In this document: piece after piece, positions 10,929 to 19,582 of the stretch
Layout: each line of letters starts with the position of its first letter
Position numbering within the stretch: the stretch's first letter is position 1
DNA from: Candidozyma auris
Lineage: Eukaryota > Ascomycota > Pichiomycetes > Serinales > Metschnikowiaceae
Direction: 5' to 3'
DNA: 64,000 bases
Assembly: GCF_003013715.1 (NCBI RefSeq)
Contig: NC_072812.1
Span: 868,001 to 932,000 of the forward strand
The notes under the pieces: model-generated
The model's database searches: none
Seen by the model: the letters and a program-made list of their open reading frames with translations, nothing else
What the model was told of the DNA's origin: nothing
Translations under genes and position numbers: made by a program

Positions 10929-11288
10929 ATGTTCAGCTCTTTCAAACGTCTTTTTTTCACATCATCCCCAAGAATGGTTTCCGACGCCACCAAAACCAAG
11001 GTCAACCAGTTGATCAGCGAGCACCCCGTGATGATCTTTTCAAAGGACTACTGTCCTTACTGCTCCAGAACCAAGCAGACCATTTCCTCCCTCACCGACC
11101 AGTTCTACGTGTTGGAGCTCAACACCATCCCAGACGGCTCAGAGATCCAGGACTACTTGGAGGAAATCTCCAACCAGAGAACCGTGCCCAACGTCTACAT
11201 CAACGGCAAGCATGTGGGTGGAAACTCTGACGTGCAAGCGTTGAACTCTCAGGGTAAGTTGTCCACTATGCTCGAGGCTGCGCTCTAG
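10929..11288 (+). CDS. GRX2: Dithiol glutaredoxin (Grx1/Grx2 type) with two start codons
   Basis: This glutathione-dependent oxidoreductase reduces protein and mixed disulphides. It has the thioredoxin fold and the dithiol active site C-P-Y-C, followed by the cis-proline loop T-V-P-N-V-Y and the glutathione-binding G-G-N-S-D. The first ATG at 10929 has C at -3 (weak) and adds M-F-S-S-F-K-R-L-F-F-T-S-S-P-R, a basic amphipathic leader. The second ATG at 10974 has A at -3 (strong) and gives the usual core of about 104 residues. The codon TTG at 10923 is not used. S. cerevisiae GRX2 is known to make mitochondrial and cytosolic forms from two in-frame starts, so the same arrangement is inferred here. 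The Grx1 versus Grx2 name cannot be settled from one sequence. Confidence 0.88.
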   Translation: MFSSFKRLFFTSSPRMVSDATKTKVNQLISEHPVMIFSKDYCPYCSRTKQTISSLTDQFYVLELNTIPDGSEIQDYLEEISNQRTVPNVYINGKHVGGNSDVQALNSQGKLSTMLEAAL

Positions 11289-11649
11289 AGGTATATATGT
11301 AGACAAGTTTCTTCGGGGTTACACATCCGAAGTGTGATATATGAGCTCAAATACTGTAGAATTGATTTAGTTGTTGGCCACTGATGTAGAAGCGGTAACA
11401 AATCGATCTAAACATATTTCTCTTTTTGTTCCTTGACTGTCTGAAGGCGACTTGCTCTTGCCGAAACCGATAACTTTTGGGTGTTTAGCGCGGCACCAGG
11501 CATCCATTTGCCGTGCACGTAATCTACACAACCTAAGAACGCCTGTAATAAATTTATTCTCCAATAAAGTCCTTGGTTCTTTTCATAAAGTCCCCTTCGC
11601 TTGGCTGTGATCTAGTTTCCTCATTACCCCACTTCCTTCTTCCCAATTC
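11289..11649. other. Glutaredoxin-PTC6 intergenic region
   Basis: This 361 bp contains nothing I can call beyond ordinary 3' and 5' flanking sequence. Confidence 0.5.
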
Positions 11650-12984
11650 ATGCCTTTAGAAAGGCTTCGGCAGGTGCCTCTGAAACAGTGGCTGCTAAGA
11701 TGCTTCTCCACTTCTGTGACCTTCACCTCCGTTGATCGGTCTCTGTTCCCTGTTCGTTCGTTTAAAGACCTCAAGCCGAACGCCAAATGCAAATTGCGAG
11801 TGCCGCTCTTGAAGTCGCCGTCTCATCTTGGCCACTACACCTCTCGAATGAATAGGAGATATAATGAAGATAAGTACAGTGCATGTGTGTTGGACATCAA
11901 TGGCAGGACCATATTCAATTTCAACATATTTGATGGCCACGGTGGTGACCAGTGTCTGAAATATTTGCTGTACAACTTGGGTTCCGTTGTGGAGGAGTCA
12001 TCGTTATTGTGTGATGCCAACGATGACACTGTGAGACATAGGCTAATCAAAGACTATGCTAAAAACATTGGCGGCTACTGGCGGCGCTGGTATAAGCAGC
12101 GACAACAGAACTTTGAGAAGATGGTCAACGTTTCTCCTCAAGTGAGAAAGCTATCATCTTTGGGAGATGTGCTGGACGACCTACCGCTCAGGTTGCCGCT
12201 TTCCTTCTTACAGACTGACTACGATTTCTTCAATCAAGAGGATAACAAGCTGGGTTCCACGTGCACTTCACTTTATATGGAAACGCTCCACTCTGAGCTG
12301 GAGGGTGAATTCCAACCTGTTTTTGAAAGTTATTACTTCAACAGAGGCACAATCAACAAGTTGACCGTAGCTCATGTGGGGGATACGAAAGCGATATTGG
12401 TTGATAAGAATGGAGACGCCCACCCATTAACTCTCCCGCATCATCCCTCCAATCCCACAGAATCTTCAAGATTAAGAAGGTACTCTGCTAATTACTTTAT
12501 GACCGATTCGTTCGGAGAAGAGAGATTCATATCATTGGCCAACACTCGTGCATTTGGTGATCTCAATTTCAAGGAAGTAGGCGTCACCGCAGAGCCAGAA
12601 GTCTCGCAACTCATATTTGGCGATCATAAAACCATACTGAAGAAGCTCACGGCACAAGAGATCAAAGATCACACTATCGTTGGGCTTGGAGGAGACGAGT
12701 CTTTCTTAGTGCTTTGCACGGATGGGATCACCAACGAAGTCACAGATCAGGAAGTTGCGGACATCATCATGACGAACTTCAACATGAGGGGTCAGGCAGC
12801 AACACCTCAGGTCTGTGCCGAAGAAGTTGTTAAATTTGTAGAATATATAGGCGGTGACGACAATGCCACTTGCCTAGTCATACGTTTGAGCGGATGGGGA
12901 AACTGGCCAGTGATCGATAGAACGGGACATCTTCGTCAAGAGCGTCTCAACGCATACTCTCCAAGGGACCGTGGATCAGGGTAG
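11650..12984 (+). CDS. PTC6: Mitochondrial PP2C-family protein phosphatase, Ptc6 (Aup1) type
   Basis: This metal-dependent Ser/Thr phosphatase of 444 residues has the PPM signature motifs in order: R-M-N-R-R-Y-N-E-D (about residue 66), the metal-binding F-D-G-H-G-G (about 96), V-A-H-V-G-D-T (about 240), R-A-F-G-D (about 300), L-C-T-D-G-I-T-N-E (about 358) and G-D-D-N-A-T-C-L-V (about 401). The N-terminal 40 residues contain many Arg and few acids, fitting mitochondrial import. The length matches S. cerevisiae Ptc6 (about 440 residues), which acts in the mitochondrial matrix on pyruvate dehydrogenase and in mitophagy; Ptc5 is longer. The start at 11650 is the first ATG of the frame. It is convergent with RSM19, with only 68 bp between stop codons. 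Confidence 0.8.
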   Translation: MPLERLRQVPLKQWLLRCFSTSVTFTSVDRSLFPVRSFKDLKPNAKCKLRVPLLKSPSHLGHYTSRMNRRYNEDKYSACVLDINGRTIFNFNIFDGHGGDQCLKYLLYNLGSVVEESSLLCDANDDTVRHRLIKDYAKNIGGYWRRWYKQRQQNFEKMVNVSPQVRKLSSLGDVLDDLPLRLPLSFLQTDYDFFNQEDNKLGSTCTSLYMETLHSELEGEFQPVFESYYFNRGTINKLTVAHVGDTKAILVDKNGDAHPLTLPHHPSNPTESSRLRRYSANYFMTDSFGEERFISLANTRAFGDLNFKEVGVTAEPEVSQLIFGDHKTILKKLTAQEIKDHTIVGLGGDESFLVLCTDGITNEVTDQEVADIIMTNFNMRGQAATPQVCAEEVVKFVEYIGGDDNATCLVIRLSGWGNWPVIDRTGHLRQERLNAYSPRDRGSG

Positions 12985-13052
12985 ACTACTGCTGAATATA
13001 TTGCATCTTTCAAGTAAAATATCTATTATGTACAAAGTGCGTTCGGGGTCAT

Positions 13053-13325
13053 TTAGAGCTTATTGGTGTGGTGTGGGTACTTTCTAGTTCTGGCAAACTC
13101 TCCAAGTTTGCTTCCTACCACTTCATCGGTCACCTCGAACTCCACGTACTCCATTCCGTTGTGGACTTGAAATTTCAATCCAACAAACTGTGGTAATATC
13201 GTACAAGCTCTAGCGTTGGTTCTGATGGGAGCTCCTGTTTTAACGGCGTTGGCGATGGGCAAGGGAACAACAGCAGGGCCTTTCCATGCAGAACGTCCTT
13301 TTAGTAATATCCTGGCGGCTTTCAT
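13053..13325 (-). CDS. RSM19: Mitochondrial small-subunit ribosomal protein uS19m
   Basis: This is a 90-residue member of the bacterial S19 family. It carries the family core of a K-x-x-V-H-N-G substrate loop, the [14 protein letters not shown] segment and the terminal T-R-K. It sits in the head of the mitochondrial 37S subunit. The start codon is at 13325. The size equals that of S. cerevisiae Rsm19. It shares a short divergent promoter with DBP6, the same partner and orientation as in S. cerevisiae (YNR037C/YNR038W). Confidence 0.93.
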   Translation of the reverse strand: MKAARILLKGRSAWKGPAVVPLPIANAVKTGAPIRTNARACTILPQFVGLKFQVHNGMEYVEFEVTDEVVGSKLGEFARTRKYPHHTNKL

Positions 13326-13405
13326 TTTGTATTATGGGTAAATCTGGAAGGACCTCCTAGACCGATTGTTCATGTCCTATACTCGGTGTCTGAAGAAAAA
13401 AGTTG

Positions 13406-13413
13406 GTCACGTG
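13406..13413. promoter_or_regulatory. Cbf1-like E-box in the RSM19/DBP6 divergent promoter
   Basis: GTCACGTG lies about midway between the two start codons (13325 and 13501) and so could serve both genes. It matches RTCACRTG; no binding data are available. Confidence 0.5.
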
Positions 13414-13500
13414 GAACCCATAGTTTATGGGACCTATCTGTACTAGATAGAAGGGCATCGCGAGTGTTTCCACGCAGAGCCTTTGAAGAATATCAGTTTG

Positions 13501-15417
13501 ATGTTTGCCAGGCGTTTTGACCCGGCTACCTGGGGAAAAGAGTCAAGAAAGCCTGGAATTCCAATAAAAAAAAGAAAGCTAAGTCAAACTTCTATTGAAG
13601 AGCATGAGAGTGAATCTGAGAGGGATAAAGATGCGTCTAATCCATCGCTGAGTGATAGCAGTGACAGCGATAGTGAATCTGAGGATGAAGAAAGTCAATC
13701 GGGAAGTGATGATGGTGATGAAGAGGAAACGGAATCTTCTACAGATGAAGATCTGCATCCAGCTAAGAGAACAACTCAGGATGATCCCATGGAAGTAGAT
13801 AATGGGGCGAATAATGATAACCATGGTGAAGAAAAGGGTGATGATATCCTAGATAAGGCATATATCAAAAAACACGCATCTATTTTTCAAAAATTTAAAG
13901 CAGTTCAGCACAAGGATAAGATAACAGAGTATACAGAGAGAAGTGACGAAGAGGAGATACCTCAAAAAATGGATTTGGCGCCCTTGCCTCAACCAGAGCT
14001 TCCGAGAGATGAAACACTCCGATCGACTAAAGCACATCTTAAGACCCTCGACTGGCTCGCAGAGCCCGTCTATGCATTGCCCGAGCTAACGGCCCCATTT
14101 ACTGAGTTCAGCTTTTCGCATACTTTGATGAATAATATCTCGGCCATGGGATTCACGAAGGCATTTTCTGTACAGATCTCAGTTTTCAAAATGCTTTTGG
14201 ACGATATCAAACGAAATAGACTCTGCCCTGATTTTAGAGGTGATATTTTGGTCAACGCATCGACAGGTTCTGGTAAGACGTTGGCTTACTGTGCGCCTAT
14301 CATCGAGGCCCTACAGACGAGAATAGTTGCAAGAGTAAGAGCTGTGATTTTAGTGCCTACAAAACCGTTGATTCAACAGGTCACACAGACTCTCATTGAG
14401 CTTGGTAAGGGGACACCACTTAATATCGTGAGTTTATCAAGTGACATGTCTATTAAAGATGAGGGTATAAAAATTTCTAAAAACATTCCAGACATTATTG
14501 TGTCTACACCTGGTAGACTTGTCGATCATCTTCTCAATGAGTCAGTCACTTTTGAAGCATTAAGATTTTTGGTAATTGATGAAGCCGATAGATTGCTCAA
14601 TCAGTCATTCCAAAATTGGAGCGAGATCTTGATCAAAGCAATAGAAGATCATAAGAAACCTTCCAGGAACGTCGGTAATTGTTGGGAACTTCAAACTCAG
14701 AAATTGGTTTTCTCCGCTACATTGACTACAGATGCTGGTAAGTTGTCACAGCTCAAATTTGTTAAGCCCCGCTTGATCGTTGTCAACTCCAAAGAGCAGC
14801 TTGTCAATGAGATGTTTTCAGTGCCTTCGACTTTAAGCGAGAGCAAGATTCTATTTGCTTCGAGTGACTCAGCTTACAAGCCACTTTTGCTTGCTAAACT
14901 CATGATACAAGCAGAAAAGCTCTCTAATGTGTTGATTTTCTCTCGGTCGAATGACTCCACTCTTAGACTAGCGAATGTCTTAGAAGCATTGTTCAAGAGA
15001 TTAATTCCTTCAGTTAATGTTAATGTTGCATACATGAATTCGACGAATAATCTCTCGTCCGTCAGAAACAGAGTGTTTAGAGATTTCAGCAGTGGCCAGA
15101 TAAATATATTAGTTGCGACGGATTTAATTGCTCGAGGACTTGATCTTTTATCAATCACGGATGTCATCAATTACGATTTGCCCGTCTCCTCGCGTGAGTA
15201 TGTGCATAGGGTGGGTCGTACCGCCAGAGCAAATCAAAAAGGTGAAGCTCTTACCTTAGTGTTTGGAAAGGGCGAGAACCAATGGTTCAATAGCATCATG
15301 GAGGACGTAGGCAGAAACAACCCAGTGGAGGAACTTTATCCAAAGGCCATTGATCTTTACTTAGATGAGCATGAGAAATCGCAGTTCGAGGATACGCTTA
15401 CGAAATTATCGAGATAA
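13501..15417 (+). CDS. DBP6: DEAD-box RNA helicase for 60S ribosome assembly
   Basis: This ATP-dependent RNA helicase acts in early 60S pre-ribosomes. The protein has 638 residues. It starts M-F-A-R-R-F-D-P, a conserved Dbp6 N-terminus, and is followed by about 100 residues of acidic, serine-rich tract. Helicase motifs appear in order: A-S-T-G-S-G-K-T (about residue 255), P-T-K-P-L (Ia), T-P-G-R-L (Ib), D-E-A-D (about 360), S-A-T (about 403), and H-R-V-G-R-T-A-R (about 567). The start at 13501 is the first ATG; six codons upstream the frame holds only TTG. The A/G-rich acidic region lacks close repeats. Divergent from RSM19. Confidence 0.92.
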   Translation: MFARRFDPATWGKESRKPGIPIKKRKLSQTSIEEHESESERDKDASNPSLSDSSDSDSESEDEESQSGSDDGDEEETESSTDEDLHPAKRTTQDDPMEVDNGANNDNHGEEKGDDILDKAYIKKHASIFQKFKAVQHKDKITEYTERSDEEEIPQKMDLAPLPQPELPRDETLRSTKAHLKTLDWLAEPVYALPELTAPFTEFSFSHTLMNNISAMGFTKAFSVQISVFKMLLDDIKRNRLCPDFRGDILVNASTGSGKTLAYCAPIIEALQTRIVARVRAVILVPTKPLIQQVTQTLIELGKGTPLNIVSLSSDMSIKDEGIKISKNIPDIIVSTPGRLVDHLLNESVTFEALRFLVIDEADRLLNQSFQNWSEILIKAIEDHKKPSRNVGNCWELQTQKLVFSATLTTDAGKLSQLKFVKPRLIVVNSKEQLVNEMFSVPSTLSESKILFASSDSAYKPLLLAKLMIQAEKLSNVLIFSRSNDSTLRLANVLEALFKRLIPSVNVNVAYMNSTNNLSSVRNRVFRDFSSGQINILVATDLIARGLDLLSITDVINYDLPVSSREYVHRVGRTARANQKGEALTLVFGKGENQWFNSIMEDVGRNNPVEELYPKAIDLYLDEHEKSQFEDTLTKLSR

Positions 15418-16332
15418 GATTTATAGATAATGCATACTTAAAATTTAGGAATATTATTAATCAGACACTCTGTGTTCTTTTTCTTATAAATAGTATTTTT
15501 AGGGGAGTTTCGCCTATAAGATTTTTTAATCCCTGATGTTGGTGATATTTTTGGTTCTTGGTTGCGAAACGCACAAAAAATTGCAAAATGCTCCTCGACA
15601 CCACGTATACATAAACCATGAGATTTTGTACTCCACAGCAATTCGGCGTAGTCAAAACCATCGCTTCTCCTAAGATATGCATAGAATTTCGTAGGTAAAT
15701 CCTCATTTCATTTCATAGACAGAGGAATGGTTACTTACCTGCACTTGTCAAACAACTACAACGAATAATGGATTAATGACATGAAGAATTGTGTAACTCA
15801 CAAGACATGAGGTCAAAGATTGGCACTTAAGCCACAGTCTTCCTGAAATAACTCTTGGCCCTGAAGTTTGTTTCTTTGAGCCAAGCTCACAGCTATTCTC
15901 TACAAGTGAATTTAGGTCTTGGCATCCAAGGCAAACTGAATGGTGTTATCACGGAAGTGGATCAAATTGAATAAGTCATGGATTTCCCAGAGAAGAAGGA
16001 AACGAAATATTGATGAAAAAAAAGAAAAAAAAAGAAAAAAAGAAAAAAAGGATAAAAAAAATAACTAAGAAGGTGTAAGATATTTCACGAGCAACTCGGG
16101 TGCGGTATAACGGCGATAAAGTGGAATACATACTCAACTCTGTCTTTCTCATGATAATGGGAATACCAAGCCAAATAGCTACACCTTTGCAGCTGTGGTG
16201 TCTCATTGACGCAATATCACTTGTGATAAATTTGCAGTGCTTAGAATTAAATTAAGACGCCATAGTTTGGATAAAACCTATAAGTAGTTGAGTCGATTAG
16301 CTCCTAAATGTAATCTTCGTAGATACGATATT
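15418..16332. other. DBP6-permease intergenic region
   Basis: The spacer is AT-rich. A near-continuous adenine tract with single G interruptions lies at about 16014-16063. A TATA-like TATAAG sits at 16279-16284, about 50 bp before the permease ATG. No gene is recognised. Confidence 0.55.
16014..16063. repeat. Poly-A tract with periodic G interruptions
   Basis: About 50 bases are almost only A with isolated G at 7-9 base spacing. Such poly(dA:dT) tracts exclude nucleosomes and often mark yeast promoters; here it lies about 270 bp upstream of the permease start. Confidence 0.6.
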
Positions 16333-18033
16333 ATGACAACAGACAAAGCTGTCTCAAATAGATCATCGGAGTTGGAGAGTATTTCATTTGAAGTTCCGAA
16401 TTTGGTTTTCAAAAAGTCATCCCTAACTGAAAACATTCAAATTGAAGATACACTCGAAAAAGAGTCTTTGAATGAGATCACAAAGAATGACCCTTCTGAG
16501 CCCAATCCATTTTCAGATCCGTTCCTAGCTAAATACTATGGGGATATGTACGAAGAGACCAAGTACGAATGTCGCTCAGCTTTTGATCCTCACCTAAAGT
16601 GGACATTGGAAGAGGATAAGAGGCTCATGCGAAAGGTTGATTATCGGGTTATCCTAAGCGCTTGCATAATGTTTGTCTCGTTACAAATCAACAGAGGAAA
16701 TTTACAAGAAGCGGTGGCGGATAATCTTTTAGAGGACATGGACTTGGATACAAACGAGTACAATTTGGGGAATACAGTATTTTTAGTCGCCTTTTTATTG
16801 GCAGAAGTACCATCGCAAATTATCTCGAAGGCTCTAGGTCCAGATATATTTATCCCAATTCAAATGTGTGCCTGGTCTATAGTCTCGATGTGTCAAGGTG
16901 CCATGCATAATAAGGCAGGCTTTTTGATTTGCAGGGCACTTATCGGAGCTTTTCAAGGCGGATTCATAGCAGATATGGTCTTATGGCTTTCATACTTCTA
17001 CAAATCTGGAGAGTTACCTCTTCGTTTGTCCTACTTCTGGACCGCAACTGCTCTCACAAAGATTGCAACCTCACTTCTTGCTTATGTTATTTTACGTATG
17101 AGAGGAATTGGAGGAATTACAGGTTGGCAATGGCTTTTCATTATTGAAGGAGGGATTGGCTTGGTGATTGGAATATGGTCATTTTACTTAATGGTACCGT
17201 CCGCCGTTCAAACAAAAAATAAGTTGCATCCCAAAGGTTGGTTTACCGAGAGAGAAGAAAAAATTGTTGTCAACAGAATCCTTCGAGATGACCCTTCTAA
17301 GGGAGGCATGCACAACAGACAAGCCTTGACCTTTAGACAGATTCTAGATGCTTTCTGGGACTACAATTTGTGGCCGATATATGCCATAGGGATGCTTGCA
17401 TTCATGCCAATGAACACTGTACTGCCTTACATGGTTTTGGCAATGAAAAATCTAGGGTTTAGCACCTTCGACGTTAATTTGTTGACGATACCATCGCACA
17501 TTCTTCAGATAGTGGGGTTGTTTTTCATAACTTGGCTTTCTGAAAAGGTGAATGAAAGATCGTTGGTGTGTCTTAGTTTGCCACTTTTTAGTATTCCATT
17601 CTTAGCTGCCATGAGATGGTGGAGTGGCACCATGGTGGATGCATGGGTAACGTGGTTTCTCGTGACGATGGTCTTGTCAGCACCTTACATCCATGCTATT
17701 TGCGTGGCTTGGGTTTCAAGGAATTCCAATTCCATCAAGTCAAGGTCCGTTTGCTCTGCGCTTTACAATATGCTCGTTCAATGTGGGCGAATAGCAGCCT
17801 TTAATATCTATCGAGAAGATGATTTGCCACTTTACAAGAGAGGGAATATGCAGCTTACTTTTATTATGATAGCTTTGATCCCGATAATCTTGATGACAAA
17901 GGCATACTACGTTTGGAAGAACAAACAGAAAAAAAAGATCTGGAGCTCAATGACCGTTGAAGAGCAACAAAAGTATATTTTGAAGACTCTGGATAGTGGG
18001 AACAAGCGTCTTGATTTCATTTTTGATCATTGA
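16333..18033 (+). CDS. Dal5/allantoate-permease-family MFS transporter
   Basis: This is a predicted plasma-membrane anion:cation symporter of 566 residues. An approximately 95-residue hydrophilic N-terminus leads to the family entry motif R-K-V-D-Y-R-V-I-L and then about 12 membrane segments. Family hallmarks are N-R-G-N-L, L-L-A-E-V-P-S-Q, A-L-I-G-A-F-Q-G-G-F, G-W-Q-W-L-F-I-I-E-G and F-T-E-R-E-E-K-I-V-V-N-R-I-L-R-D-D-P. The family carries small organic anions such as allantoate, nicotinate, pantothenate, thiol or sulphonate compounds. Sequence features recall the S. cerevisiae Soa1 (YIL166C)/Thi73 branch, but the substrate cannot be assigned. The first ATG is at 16333; the 15 codons before it start with TTG and overlap a TATA-like element, so they are excluded. 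Confidence 0.85.
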   Translation: MTTDKAVSNRSSELESISFEVPNLVFKKSSLTENIQIEDTLEKESLNEITKNDPSEPNPFSDPFLAKYYGDMYEETKYECRSAFDPHLKWTLEEDKRLMRKVDYRVILSACIMFVSLQINRGNLQEAVADNLLEDMDLDTNEYNLGNTVFLVAFLLAEVPSQIISKALGPDIFIPIQMCAWSIVSMCQGAMHNKAGFLICRALIGAFQGGFIADMVLWLSYFYKSGELPLRLSYFWTATALTKIATSLLAYVILRMRGIGGITGWQWLFIIEGGIGLVIGIWSFYLMVPSAVQTKNKLHPKGWFTEREEKIVVNRILRDDPSKGGMHNRQALTFRQILDAFWDYNLWPIYAIGMLAFMPMNTVLPYMVLAMKNLGFSTFDVNLLTIPSHILQIVGLFFITWLSEKVNERSLVCLSLPLFSIPFLAAMRWWSGTMVDAWVTWFLVTMVLSAPYIHAICVAWVSRNSNSIKSRSVCSALYNMLVQCGRIAAFNIYREDDLPLYKRGNMQLTFIMIALIPIILMTKAYYVWKNKQKKKIWSSMTVEEQQKYILKTLDSGNKRLDFIFDH

Positions 18034-18589
18034 ACACTTCCATGATTAGTAAGAAAAGGAGCTAAGGATTCAATTCAGACCCTGTCACTTCGGCTGAGTA
18101 GTGAGCGTAAGTGAATAACAATCACTGAAGATCAGCATGTCCAACATATGGAGTGTGTTGTACGACGGCACATTTATTCAAATCTATAGCGAACTTCTTT
18201 GCAGAGTTCGCCAGTGACCGTGAGGTGCGATAGGCCGATTTTCGAGCTTCATGTTTACAAAAGGCGGCTATAACAGAGGTCAGCTCTACTATGAAGTAGT
18301 AGCAATCTCAATATATATACATATTTTCCTATGATCTTACTTCATGGCCGTGTATGCCGAAAAAATAAACCTTGTTCTCCAGAAATATACACTGACGGAC
18401 AGCTTACCTAATTCTCCTTTTTAGGTTGCCATCAATTTCTCTCTGCGCCCCATAGTCTAAAAATTCAAGGTTATTAATATAAGCTCATCATCCTTAAAAA
18501 ACAATAGCTTTTGAGCTCAGTACAGAAGAAGCATGTGACTTTCAAACAACCATACGAGATGGAGCAAGAATTTTAATGTTTCGAAAGAA
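18034..18589. other. Permease 3' flank and tRNA-Lys 5' flank
   Basis: 556 bp with no recognisable gene. An alternating AT stretch (ATATATATACATAT) lies near 18310-18325. Confidence 0.5.
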
Positions 18590-18677
18590 GCCTGGTTAGC
18601 TCAATCGGTAGAGCATTTGACTCTTAAGAAACATAAGGTCAATCAAAAGGTTGCGGGTTCGAGCCCCGCATCGGGCT
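18590..18677 (+). tRNA. tRNA-Lys(CUU) with a 15-nt intron
   Basis: The gene is 88 nt; the mature RNA is 73 nt. The acceptor GCCTGGT pairs with ATCGGGC, the A box is TAGCTCAATCGG, and the T arm is GCGGG-TTCGAGC-CCCGC. The anticodon CTT is at 18623-18625 in the loop CTCTTAA, closed by TTTGA/TCAAA once the intron is removed. The intron lies one base 3' of the anticodon at 18627-18641. It contains TAAG, complementary to the anticodon plus A37 (CTTA), the usual pre-tRNA anticodon-intron pairing recognised by the splicing endonuclease. A T7 run directly after the gene is the Pol III terminator. Confidence 0.94.
18627..18641 (+). other. Intron of tRNA-Lys(CUU)
   Basis: A 15-nt intron is inserted between positions 37 and 38 of the tRNA. 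Removing it restores a five-pair anticodon stem and a seven-base loop. The exact edge can shift by one base because A flanks both sides. Confidence 0.85.
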
Positions 18678-18758
18678 TTTTTTACTATTTTTCACTAATA
18701 GATGTGGATTTACCTGAGAGAGCGGTCTATATTTTTCCTTCTTGAAATATCAAGCATG

Positions 18759-19481
18759 CTATTGAAATTGTTTCCCAAAAAATACCAAGAGCCCCACTAA
18801 ATGCTCATCACTATATACATATACCAACCGCGCTTTGTGCCTCAGCCCATATAATTCCCTAGTCATATCACGAATTTGCTGAACGTCCAGCGATCTCGGG
18901 AGAAATAAACCGAAGTTAGATGATTTCTTCTTCAAGCTCACACATATTGTTCGTAGATCAAATGGCTCCATCTTTTCGAGATCAAACTTTTTGTTATTGT
19001 AGTTTGGCCCACCCCAGGGAGGTGAGCAGAATGCAAAGTCAAACTTCTTCCTTCTCAAAGGTATCCAGCTAGTTTCCTTCTTTAGCTGATGCCAATCCCC
19101 TTGTATAAATTCAATTGTATCGCAAACTCCATAAACAGAGGCATTCTGCTTGCAACACTTGATATTGGCTCCGTTGATATCCACACCAACCGCTTTCTTG
19201 CACACTTTTGCAAACTGAATTGTGTTCCCACCGCCACCACAGCAGACATCAAGTATGTATCTGCACTTCTTGAGTTTCAGCTTGACGTAACTGGCTGTAT
19301 ATTTTGCGACAGATTCTGGTGTAACCGAATACCAGAGCTCCGAAGTGAGATAGATCCCTTCATCAAACTTGGAGAAGAGCTGGTAACGCTTGCGCCAATA
19401 CTTTTTGCAATTTTCGGGGAGTGTGTGATAGTTATGCATTAGAAGCTCATCTTCTTCGTTCACGACGAAGTCAGAGGTCAT
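18759..19481 (-). CDS. TGS1: Trimethylguanosine synthase
   Basis: This SAM-dependent methyltransferase converts the m7G cap of snRNAs, snoRNAs and telomerase RNA to the 2,2,7-trimethyl cap in the nucleus/nucleolus. The 240-residue protein shows the SAM-binding motif D-V-C-C-G-G-G-G-N, G-V-D-I-N, and the catalytic C-S-P-P-W-G-G-P-x-Y, specific to Tgs1. The upstream helical motif W-R-K-R-Y-Q-L-F-S-K-F-D-E-G-I is also a Tgs1 hallmark. The start at 19481 is the first ATG; the frame extends upstream only from a GTG and would overlap the end of MCM3, so this shorter form is preferred. It lies in tandem 101 bp downstream of MCM3. Confidence 0.93.
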   Translation of the reverse strand: MTSDFVVNEEDELLMHNYHTLPENCKKYWRKRYQLFSKFDEGIYLTSELWYSVTPESVAKYTASYVKLKLKKCRYILDVCCGGGGNTIQFAKVCKKAVGVDINGANIKCCKQNASVYGVCDTIEFIQGDWHQLKKETSWIPLRRKKFDFAFCSPPWGGPNYNNKKFDLEKMEPFDLRTICVSLKKKSSNFGLFLPRSLDVQQIRDMTRELYGLRHKARLVYVYSDEHLVGLLVFFGKQFQ

Positions 19482-19582
19482 GTTGAAGTAGAAAGAAGAG
19501 TTCCGATAGTAGTGCGCGATGAGTGGATCAATTTTAATTCGTTTAATGAAACATTGTAATATACACTGAATAACCCATAACC

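Noticed and set aside
16014..16063. Poly-A tract as the trace of a retroelement insertion
   Set aside because: No target-site duplication, coding remnant or long repeat flanks it; it fits a nucleosome-excluding promoter tract.
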